This document shows, piece by piece, positions 9,003 to 17,000 of a DNA stretch of 64,000 nucleotides. Made by a program: the position numbers and the translations under genes. Positions within the stretch are counted from its first letter, which is position 1. Each line of letters begins with the position of its first letter. Origin of the DNA: Carpediemonas membranifera (lineage: Eukaryota; Fornicata); contig JAHDYR010000005.1 of NCBI GenBank assembly GCA_019828565.1, positions 496,001 through 560,000 on the forward strand. Direction: 5' to 3'. Under the pieces are notes generated by a model. It made no database searches. It was not told where the DNA came from and saw only the letters and a program-made list of their open reading frames with translations.

Positions 9003-9051
9003 GTACGCCTCGGGGCGTGGTACAGGCCCAGATGGACTACCGGCCATCTGG
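9003..9051 (+). promoter_or_regulatory. Two-hairpin 5' leader of element 2
   Basis: Hairpin 1 is ACGCC-TCG-GGGCGT (about 9005-9018). Hairpin 2 has a perfect 8-bp stem, CCAGATGG (9028-9035) with CCATCTGG (9044-9051), around an 8-nt loop. Elements 3-6 have equivalent paired hairpins with different sequences. Confidence 0.55.
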
Positions 9052-9166
9052 TACAAATATTCGAGAGAGATCGAATATTGACCAAATATTCGAATCAAAT
9101 CTACGGTCCAGTTCAGACCAATTTTACCAAGGGGTTAAAACCCCATTCCCCGGTAGTTCCGAGAAG

Positions 9167-9685
9167 ATGGGCGACGCACAGCCCCCCGTGACACTGGAGA
9201 GCCTGGAGGCCCTGGTGCGGTCACAGGCTGCTACAATAGCATCACTGAGCGAGAATCTTGACGATGTCCGCACGAATGCTGAGGATGTACGCAAACCCAC
9301 CAAAATCCCAGCAGTGCTCAAAGAATTCCAACACCTGCGCGCCCTACACGGAGAAATCAAGTCAATCCTGGCTGACCCCAGCAAGGAGACGATTGCTGAC
9401 ATAACCACAGCCATTAATCTTGCCGTTGAAAAGCGCCTCGAGTTCCTCCGAGTCCTCGACTCTGCCAACGAAGAAGCGGCCGCCTACTTTATCGTCACCG
9501 CCGAGGACATATCCAACGTCAAGGACCTCGTCAAGGTCGCCGCCAAGGCCAAGAAGGCCATCCCTGCCACGCGGGCTCACACATCACACCGGTTCGCCAA
9601 GCGTCCCTTCCGAAACCACGGATACAACAACCACAGATTCCAGAAAGCCTCGGGCAACCGCAATGCGGCCCCGGGGCAGCAGTAG
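9167..9685 (+). CDS. gag-like protein, element 2
   Basis: I chose the ATG at 9167 because it aligns with the first methionine of the element 3 and element 4 gags. The roughly 172-residue protein has an N-terminal predicted coiled coil, a central conserved block (RKPTKIPAVLKEFQHLRALH and EKRLEFLRVLD) and a basic Arg/Asn/His-rich tail ending GNRNAAPGQQ. The same tail ends the element 3 gag. No CCHC knuckle is visible; nucleic-acid binding is inferred from the basic tail. It sits 16 nt upstream of the ATG that opens the YR frame. Confidence 0.72.
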   Translation: MGDAQPPVTLESLEALVRSQAATIASLSENLDDVRTNAEDVRKPTKIPAVLKEFQHLRALHGEIKSILADPSKETIADITTAINLAVEKRLEFLRVLDSANEEAAAYFIVTAEDISNVKDLVKVAAKAKKAIPATRAHTSHRFAKRPFRNHGYNNHRFQKASGNRNAAPGQQ

Positions 9686-9701
9686 TTGCCCAAGTGAGGT
9701 T

Positions 9702-12700
9702 ATGCCATCCTCAGATATAAAAGGCACCGTCTACGTTTTGAATACAGAGAAGAATGTCACAAGAGCAAGCAAGAAGCGAAACAAGCCAGGACACATGGCA
9801 CCTATTGTCCGACGCTCAGCCCGTCTCTGGTCCAGGTCAACGGACACACGTGGTTGGCTCAATGAGTCGAGCGTGGAAAGAGTGGGAGGCCATGGGGGCC
9901 AGCACGAGTGTCGTGGACTTACTCCGGCAGGGAGTCCCAGTACAGGACGGGCAGACGACGAACTCGTCGCCCAACGGGTCACAGGGCCCGATCACAGACA
10001 CAATCAACGAGCTAATGGAGCTGCAAGCAGTGGAGCAGTGTGCACCGACAGAGGTAGCGCAAGTCTGCCCAATCTTCATGACGCTGAAGAAGAACCACAT
10101 AGACTGGCGCCTCATCCACGACCTGAGGCCGGTGAACTGGTACCAGACAACCAGGCGATTCCGACTGAAGGGATTGACCGAGATAGCGAATGCACTGACC
10201 AAGGGGGCGTGGCTCGCCAGCGTGGACCTGAAGAGCGGATATTACCAAGTCCTGGTCGAACAGACGGGTCGGAAATGGCTAGGCTTCCAGCACGAAGGGA
10301 ACACGTACCGCTGGAACGCGCTTCCTTTCGGCCTCAACACGGCCCCGGAAGCATTTCAATCGATCACGGCGCAGGCGGCGAAGATCATCCGCCGAGAGCT
10401 CTCTCTCACAGTGTTCGTCTACCTAGACGACCTGTTGTTCGCCGACCCATCACAGCAAGAGCTAGCACGAAAGATGCCCGAAGTCCTGAAGATAATGGAG
10501 CGGCTAGGAATGATAATCTCGAGAAACAAGTGCGTTCTTACACCGACACGACGAATCGAGTACCTGGGAATAGTTATCGATACGCGCAAGAACACAATGT
10601 CTCTTCCGAACGACAAGCGCGTGGAGCTGAGAAGAATGATCGATCAGGTGCTCAAAGAACGAAGAACAACGAAGATAGAACTCCAGCGACTCATTGGCAA
10701 ACTCCTTTTCGCCAGATTCGCAGTAGGAGCAAGAACGCTTCCTCGACTGAGAGAACTCCAGTTAATGGTGACTGCGCCGAGTCAGCGATTTACGAGAGCC
10801 TCCATGCCCCGAGACGCCCGCACAGACCTCAGATGGTGGGCGCATGTGATCGCGACAGACCCGCAGTACGCAATGCAGGGGTCACCGCGACCGGAGATCA
10901 GGGTCGAGACAGACGCCTCGGACGTAGCCTACGGCGCGACAATATGGACAGACAGCGAGAGGATGGAGATCCAGGGCCGGTTCAAGCAGTCATGCATACA
11001 CAAGTCGATCAACTGCAAAGAGGCGAGGGCCATAACCACGGCGCTGCGACACTGGGCACATGTGATCCGAGACAGAGATGTCCTGATCGCGGGAGACAAC
11101 ACCTCGTCACTCGCGTGGGTTGCAAAGAGTTCGACGAAGGCCCCAGCCCACATTCGCCGGGAGATCGCCGACCTACACGACTTCCTGCATGCCAACGGTT
11201 GCCGCTTGAGAGTCAAACATATCGCAGGTGTATTCAACACAACGGCCGATGCTCTGTCGAGGTACAAGAAGCTCGATTGGGCCATGCCAGCGGCCCTGCT
11301 GGCAGCTGCGATAGAGAGGTGGGGAGCAGTGGACCGAGCGCTGTTCGCGGCCGAAAGGTTCTTACCCCAGGACTACGACTACTGCAGAGACGCGTTCACA
11401 GCGAACTGGACAGAGTGCCGGTCAGTGGCGGTCCCCCCGGTGGCCATGCTCGACCGAGTGGCCGAACGACTGGAGGCAATCGTAGACCAACGAGAAGAGA
11501 GACATCCCAGTCAACAACAGTCAGGAATCCTAGTTATCGCCCCAGTCAGGCAGACGAACATCGACTTGCGCCTTATCCGAGTCGCACAGGAGACAGTCAA
11601 CGCATCGCTACCAGCCCACTGGTGGGCAGACACGGAGTTGGCGGTACTGTTCGAGGGCAAGACACACATTCCCTTCAGGGCGTACTGGGTCCCGGTGATG
11701 ACGTCAGCCTCGGAATCTTCCTATCAGCATCAGCAGTGCAAGCGCGACACCGAGCACTAAGAGCCGCAGGCGTGACACCCGACAGAACCAGAACGCAGAT
11801 AATATGGTCCCGGGCTAGCCGTCCTAAGAACGAGGACGTCGAGAGAAAGGTCGCGTCCAGCCCGCTCCTGCTCCGCCTCGAGAAGGTGACGCGTGATCGA
11901 ATTGCAACAGAGACCGCAAAGTTCACATTCTTCCGCAACATGACCAGAGAACCAGATGACTCGGACTTCGAGGCCTACCTCGGACAAAATGACGACCCGG
12001 CACCAACCCCACGGGAAGCTGCATGGGAGATCGTACGACAAGCCCACGAGAAAATCCATGACCAGAAGTGGGTGCAAGAGTTCGAGGAGGTGGCAATCGC
12101 GGGGGATGATGACGACACACTGCTATGGTTCATTATAGGGGAGGTGCCCTTCCTCGCCAAAGACTCACTGCTAACGAAGGAGGCAAACATCAGAGATGGA
12201 ATGACCGCATTGGGCGAACCCATAGAATGCCCACCACTCCACCGGGCCCTGATCAAGGCTTGTGGCAGATTGGCTGGAAGGTGCCCAACGTCAAGCCAGC
12301 GTCGAACAGGGAAAGCATGGCCAATAGCCAGGGAGACCCTGTCACAGGCCGCGGTGCAAGCAGGCAAGAGCGCCACACCAGCATTGACTCAAGCAATAGC
12401 TTTCGGGCTGGTCGGGTTCGCGACAATATCTCGGTCGGGGGAGATACGGGGGCTCTCAACATCAGACGTCGAACGACACGGCAGGGACATCACCATCACC
12501 ATACGACGCTCCAAGACATCGGATGAACCCATGCTAAAGCTGGTCCCTAACGTCCCCGGAGACGACAACCCGGCAGACTGGCTTGCGAGACATATGGAAA
12601 ACCTCCCAGATGAAGGACCCCTGTGGCGCTCATTCGAGGCCAGGGACGCGATCAAGGACAACAGGTCCTCCCTGATGAACAGAGACCACCCTTGGAGAAG

Positions 12701-12896
12701 ATGGGAGATGTCCATGGACCTAGAGGAGGTGCTGCGCGCGTCGGGCCACTCATTCCGGAGAGGAGGCGCAGTCCACATGATGAAGCTAGGTGTAGCCCCA
12801 GCAGTGATCCAAGCAATCGGGGGCTGGAAACAGCTCGACTCGATGCAGACCTACGTCAGTGAAGCCGTGCGCCTCTCCACGAGCGCTTGGGTGTAG
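9702..12896 (+). CDS. Tyrosine-recombinase frame, element 2 (long overlapping ORF)
   Basis: The catalytic YR domain occupies roughly 11730-12896: Arg in TISRSGEIRGL, Lys in RRSKTSDE, box II HSFRRGGAVHM (His codon 12747) and nucleophile Tyr in MQTYVSEA (codon 12852). The frame is open without a stop from before the ATG at 9702, through the whole RT-RNase H gene in another register. Its first codons encode MPSSDIKGTVYV, then VRRSARL, a peptide shared with elements 3 and 4. Whether the full 1064-residue product is made, or only the C-terminal part, cannot be told from sequence. The catalytic domain is secure; the start is not. Confidence 0.7.
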   Translation: MPSSDIKGTVYVLNTEKNVTRASKKRNKPGHMAPIVRRSARLWSRSTDTRGWLNESSVERVGGHGGQHECRGLTPAGSPSTGRADDELVAQRVTGPDHRHNQRANGAASSGAVCTDRGSASLPNLHDAEEEPHRLAPHPRPEAGELVPDNQAIPTEGIDRDSECTDQGGVARQRGPEERILPSPGRTDGSEMARLPARREHVPLERASFRPQHGPGSISIDHGAGGEDHPPRALSHSVRLPRRPVVRRPITARASTKDARSPEDNGAARNDNLEKQVRSYTDTTNRVPGNSYRYAQEHNVSSERQARGAEKNDRSGAQRTKNNEDRTPATHWQTPFRQIRSRSKNASSTERTPVNGDCAESAIYESLHAPRRPHRPQMVGACDRDRPAVRNAGVTATGDQGRDRRLGRSLRRDNMDRQREDGDPGPVQAVMHTQVDQLQRGEGHNHGAATLGTCDPRQRCPDRGRQHLVTRVGCKEFDEGPSPHSPGDRRPTRLPACQRLPLESQTYRRCIQHNGRCSVEVQEARLGHASGPAGSCDREVGSSGPSAVRGRKVLTPGLRLLQRRVHSELDRVPVSGGPPGGHARPSGRTTGGNRRPTRRETSQSTTVRNPSYRPSQADEHRLAPYPSRTGDSQRIATSPLVGRHGVGGTVRGQDTHSLQGVLGPGDDVSLGIFLSASAVQARHRALRAAGVTPDRTRTQIIWSRASRPKNEDVERKVASSPLLLRLEKVTRDRIATETAKFTFFRNMTREPDDSDFEAYLGQNDDPAPTPREAAWEIVRQAHEKIHDQKWVQEFEEVAIAGDDDDTLLWFIIGEVPFLAKDSLLTKEANIRDGMTALGEPIECPPLHRALIKACGRLAGRCPTSSQRRTGKAWPIARETLSQAAVQAGKSATPALTQAIAFGLVGFATISRSGEIRGLSTSDVERHGRDITITIRRSKTSDEPMLKLVPNVPGDDNPADWLARHMENLPDEGPLWRSFEARDAIKDNRSSLMNRDHPWRRWEMSMDLEEVLRASGHSFRRGGAVHMMKLGVAPAVIQAIGGWKQLDSMQTYVSEAVRLSTSAWV
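9754..11760 (+). CDS. Reverse transcriptase-RNase H, element 2
   Basis: The start at 9754 (MSQEQA) aligns with MRREEA in element 3 and MEREEA in element 4. A conserved GSMSRAWKEWEAMGAS segment precedes the RT. RT motifs are LIHDLRPVNW, SVDLKSGYYQVL, LPFGLNTAPEAFQ and VYLDDLLFAD (catalytic Asp pair near residue 225). RNase H shows VETDASDVAYGA, NCKEARAIT, GDNTSSLAW and HIAGVFNTTADALSR. The stop is at 11758-11760, overlapping the start of the YR-specific region. The length of 668 residues matches elements 3 and 4. It is intact. Confidence 0.9.
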   Translation: MSQEQARSETSQDTWHLLSDAQPVSGPGQRTHVVGSMSRAWKEWEAMGASTSVVDLLRQGVPVQDGQTTNSSPNGSQGPITDTINELMELQAVEQCAPTEVAQVCPIFMTLKKNHIDWRLIHDLRPVNWYQTTRRFRLKGLTEIANALTKGAWLASVDLKSGYYQVLVEQTGRKWLGFQHEGNTYRWNALPFGLNTAPEAFQSITAQAAKIIRRELSLTVFVYLDDLLFADPSQQELARKMPEVLKIMERLGMIISRNKCVLTPTRRIEYLGIVIDTRKNTMSLPNDKRVELRRMIDQVLKERRTTKIELQRLIGKLLFARFAVGARTLPRLRELQLMVTAPSQRFTRASMPRDARTDLRWWAHVIATDPQYAMQGSPRPEIRVETDASDVAYGATIWTDSERMEIQGRFKQSCIHKSINCKEARAITTALRHWAHVIRDRDVLIAGDNTSSLAWVAKSSTKAPAHIRREIADLHDFLHANGCRLRVKHIAGVFNTTADALSRYKKLDWAMPAALLAAAIERWGAVDRALFAAERFLPQDYDYCRDAFTANWTECRSVAVPPVAMLDRVAERLEAIVDQREERHPSQQQSGILVIAPVRQTNIDLRLIRVAQETVNASLPAHWWADTELAVLFEGKTHIPFRAYWVPVMTSASESSYQHQQCKRDTEH

Positions 12897-13284
12897 AAGG
12901 ACGAGAAAGACGGATAATACATAGAATATGATTGCATAAGGCCCCATTAGACTGTACAATAGGCCATGTAAGAGTTAAAGATATGATAGAGAGCAGAAGA
13001 GAAGGCGGGAGAAAGGAGAAACCGCAGCAGATTGTCACTAATGGTTAATAAGATCGATATATCGAAGACTATCGAAGAATTGGCCGGAGAGAGTGAGAAA
13101 ATGCCGGCGAATGGAAATGGCCAAAACCGCGCACAAAGAATGACTATCAGGCTGTGAAAATATGTGCCTGAGAGATGGGCATCAATGGCATGCTTGGAGG
13201 CACAGGAGACCAGAGAAATAATTTCTGAAGAGAAAATTTTTATTATATGATGGCGGGATACATCAATTGGAGACTTCGACCGTA
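12897..13284. other. 3' non-coding region and right end of element 2
   Basis: This is an A+G-rich stretch with no ORF of interest. It ends in ATGGCGGGATACATCAATTG, the right (A) end shared with element 3 and, in variant form, elements 4 and 5. Confidence 0.5.
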
Positions 13285-13299
13285 GTCGACTGCAAGTCG
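13277..13299. other. Candidate YR recombination core, element 2/3 junction
   Basis: The layout is CGACCGTA-GTCGACT-GCAAGTCG: a GTCGAC centre with imperfect inverted arms, at the exact place where a right end meets a left end. Better versions occur at 17538-17560 and 17833-17855. Confidence 0.45.
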
Positions 13300-13325
13300 C
13301 GTACCGTCGTAGACGTAGACACAGT

Positions 13326-13380
13326 GCGCCTTGGGGCGCGGTCCACAAGGGTCCGAGTGGGGTGCCGATCACCCGGACCC
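13326..13380 (+). promoter_or_regulatory. Two-hairpin 5' leader of element 3
   Basis: Hairpin 1 is GCGCC-TTGG-GGCGC (13326-13339). Hairpin 2 pairs GGGTCCG (13349-13355) with CGGACCC (13374-13380), with an inner GGGTG/CACCC stem. Confidence 0.55.
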
Positions 13381-13500
13381 AAACCCAAAAGATTCGGGAG
13401 AATCTTCTAGATTCGTGGAAAATATTCGGCTGGTGACCTGGGACGTTTAAGCCAATTTAACCAAGGGGGAAAACCTCCCCTGTTCGGCACATCCCTGGAA

Positions 13501-14040
13501 ATGGCTGACGACGAGCAAGACGCAGCCAGTAAGCTCCTCCAACTCGAGGAGCTCGTCAAGACTCAGGCTGAGACAATTGCAAGCCTTGTTGAGTCTGTTG
13601 AGGACGTTCGGACCAATGCCGAGGACACTCGAAAGCCTTCTAAGATCCCGGCCGTCACAAAGGAATTCTCGCACCTGCGTGCTATTCACGCCGAGATCAA
13701 GACCGTTCTTGCTGACCCCGCAACCACGTCTATTGAGACCATAGCAACCAAAGTGAACATCATTATCGAGCGCCGCCTTGAGTTCCTCCGTGTCCTCGAC
13801 GACGCCGGGGAGGACGCCGCACGCTACTTCCAAGTTACAGCTGCAACCGAGAACAACCCGCGAGAATTCATCAAGCTAGCCGCGAAAGCGAAGAAAGCCG
13901 CTCCGCCCCAGAGCTTCCGCCATCGCCAGCAGATCCGTAAGCCTTTCTCGCGCAACAGGTACTTCCAGCGCTCCCCACAGCGCCACTTCACAGCTTCGAA
14001 CGCCTCGGGCAACCGCAATGCGGCCCCGGGGCAGCAATAA
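13501..14040 (+). CDS. gag-like protein, element 3
   Basis: The 179-residue protein starts MADDEQDA. It shares the central block with element 2 (VEDVRTNAEDTRKPSKIPAV; RRLEFLRVLDDAGEDAARYF) and ends in the same GNRNAAPGQQ tail after a basic Arg/Phe-rich region. The N-terminal 40 residues look coiled-coil. No zinc knuckle is present. Upstream lies the structured leader, and 17 nt downstream is the ATG of the YR frame. It is intact. Confidence 0.74.
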   Translation: MADDEQDAASKLLQLEELVKTQAETIASLVESVEDVRTNAEDTRKPSKIPAVTKEFSHLRAIHAEIKTVLADPATTSIETIATKVNIIIERRLEFLRVLDDAGEDAARYFQVTAATENNPREFIKLAAKAKKAAPPQSFRHRQQIRKPFSRNRYFQRSPQRHFTASNASGNRNAAPGQQ

Positions 14041-14057
14041 GCGGCCAAGAAGAGGTT

Positions 14058-17000
14058 ATGCCCACCTCGAAGACAATAAAAGGCACTATCTACGTTTACG
14101 AGCACTATGAGACGAGAAGAAGCAAGAAAGCAAGTACAAGAGCAAGAGACATCAACAGACAAGCAACCGATCAAAGCTGCGCAGTCACGCAAGTCGTACG
14201 ACGCTCCGCCCGACTCTTGCCCGGTGTCCCGGGCACAGGTGGTGGGCTCGATGAGCCGCGCCTGGAGGGAGTGGGAGGCCTTGGGGGCCAGCAAGGAGGT
14301 CGTGAGCACACTGAGAGACGGGGTGAAGGTAGCCCCGGCAACGCCCAACGCCCCGAGAGCGAACGGGAGGGAAGGCCCAATAAGCGAGATGCTGAAGGAG
14401 CTAGTGAACATTCAAGCCTTAGAGGTAGCAACGGCGAGCAACATATCCCCGGTCTTCCTGATTCCGAAGAAACCATCGGATTGGAGACTCATACACGACC
14501 TCCGGCCGGTCAACTTTTTCCAACAGGTCCGCAAGTTTCGGTTGAAGGGGTTGATGGAGGTGGCGGCCAATCTGGCACAGGGGGCATGGTTGACGAGCGT
14601 CGACCTGAAGTCCGGCTACTACCAGGTGCTCATGGCGGAGGAGGCCAAGGAGTACCTGGGGATTACCCACGAAGGAACAACATATCGGTGGAGAGCCCTG
14701 CCCTTCGGCCTCAACACAGCACCAGAGGCATTCCAGAGGGTCACCGCCCAGGCGGCAAAGATTATTCGAAGAGAGTTTGGCGTGCAGGTGTTCGTATACC
14801 TAGACGACCTGCTGTTCGCAGACCACTCACGCGCATCACTCGCGGAGAAGATGCCAGGCATACTTGCGCTGATGAGAAGACTCGGCATGGTAATCTCGCA
14901 GGAGAAGTCTGTTGCTGTGCCAACGCAGGAGCTCGAGTACCTCGGGGTGGTGATCAACTCAGCAGAGGGATGCATGTACCTGACAGAGAGAAAGGCCACA
15001 GACATGATCAGCTTGATCGACAGACTGCAGAAGGAGAGACGGTTCCTAGTCAAGGACCTCCAAGCCCTCATCGGGAAGCTGCTGTTCGCACGGTTCGCCG
15101 TGGGAGCTCGGGCCCTGCCCAGGCTACGCGAGCTTCAATGTGCGGCGGCCTCACTCGCAGGAAAGTTACGGGGCACGAAGAAGGACATCCCACAGGAAGC
15201 GAGGACAGACCTGCGGTGGTGGGCGAGAACACTGAGGAGAGACCCGCACTGGTGGTGCTTTCTCACGAACGGGAGAGAGATTCGGATCGAGACGGACGCG
15301 AGCGACCATGCTTACGGTGGCGCCATCTGGTCAGAGTTCGGGACCGACTCGTTTCAGGACACGTTCGACCAGACATTCGTAGGCAAATCAATCAACTGCA
15401 AGGAGGCGAAGGCCATGGACATAGCGCTGCGCCGCTGGGAGCGGAGGATAGCCGGCAGGGACGTCTTATTAGTCGGCGACAACACGTCAGCACTGGCCTG
15501 GATCGGGAAGAGCAGTACAAAGGCACCGGCCCACATGCGACGAGAGGTGAAGGAGCTCCACGACTTCTTACACGCGATCGGGGCGAGGGTGCGAACAAAG
15601 CACGTCCCGGGTCTGCTCAACACCACAGCGGACGACCTCTCGAGATTCAAGAAGCTCGACTGGGCGATGCCGGCATCACTAGCGGCGAGGGCAGCAGAGC
15701 AGTGGGGCACAACCGACAGATCGCTGTTCGCAACACGAACTTTCCTGCCAGAGGACTTGGGCTATGTAGAAGACGCCTTCACGGCGGACTGGACCGAGTG
15801 CAGGTCAATCGCAGTCCCACCAGTTGCGCTCTTACCCCGCGTGACCGCCAGATTGAGAGAGATATGGCAACAGTCAGAGGTCACCCCAGCCCAGCAGCCC
15901 AGGGGAGTGGTAGTAATCGCACCGCAGAGAGGCACCAACGTGGACCTGGACCTGAACCGGATGTCCCAGGACAAAATCGAAGTCACGCTGCCGGCACACT
16001 GGTGGACCGGCACAGAGATAGAGAACTTGTTCGCCGGGAAGGATCGTATCCCTTTCGTGGCTTACTGGGTGCCGGTGAGGTCGACATTGGCACAGCTTTG
16101 TCCGCCCCATGGGTGATGGCAAGACACAGGGCCATGCGAGCCGCAGGTCAGACCCCAGAGAGAGGCCACCTCTCGTGTCAATGGACACGCGAGCCAAGAG
16201 TCAAGAGTAGTCAAATAGAGGCCCAGCTCACGAATAACCCCCTCCTCATGGACAAGGAAGTATCTACCAGGCAGCGCATCGCCGCAGAGACAGCCAAATT
16301 CACGTTTTTCCGATCATCAGTCCGGCATGACCCCGACTGTGACTCTGACTGTGACTCTGACTGTGACTTACCTCAGGACGACCCTGCCCCGACGGCCAGG
16401 GACACGGCACAGGCGACGCTGGACCGAGCAAGGCAGGAACTCACAGACCGCGAGTGGTTGCACGAGTTCGCCGAGCTCCTTGACGCCATTGAGCCGGCAG
16501 ACACACTGATGTTGTATCTATTTTCCGAAATCCCCTTCGTCGCCAGAGACACATTCATCACGAAGGAGGCGAACATCAGAATGGGACTGGAGGCACTGGG
16601 CGAGAGCGCTGAGACGACAAGGTTGCATCGGGCCCTGACCAGGGCAGGTGCGAGGCTAGCAGGCCGATGCGAGCTAACGCCCGGACGTAAGACTGGGAAG
16701 GCTTGGCCAATCAGGCGTGAGACGCTGGAGGCTGCGGCTAGGTCAGCCGGGGCACACGCGACCCCGCCCCTCACTCAGGCAATTGCCTTTGGCCTGGTGA
16801 CGTTTGCGACAGTGTCGCGAGCAGGCGAGATCCGGGCACTCAAGACAGAGGATGTGAGGCACGGCGGAGCAGACGGCGCGCTGGAGATTACGATACGACA
16901 CACAAAGACAAGGGATGAAGCGACGCTGAAGTTGGTTCCCTCAGCCGACGACCAGCTGCGGTCACCAGCCTGGTGGCTCGCCATGCACATGAGTAACCTA

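Larger units (their letters stand above)
8974..13284 (+). mobile_element. Element 2: DIRS/Ngaro-like retroelement
   Basis: The element begins immediately beside the tRNA with GGCATACCGTCGTAGACG, which matches the left (B) ends of the other elements. It carries a two-hairpin leader, gag, RT-RNase H and YR, then an A+G-rich 3' region ending in GGCGGGATACATCAATTGG and the GTCGAC core at 13285-13290, where element 3 starts. All three ORFs look intact. Confidence 0.85.

Noticed and set aside
9716-9724. TATAAAAGG 38 nt before the element 2 RT start (also 18635-18643; AATAAAAGG in element 3) as an internal TATA box
   Set aside because: It could be a promoter, but the same bases encode the conserved Ile-Lys-Gly of the YR-frame peptide, so sequence conservation alone does not show promoter function. 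Not listed as a feature.
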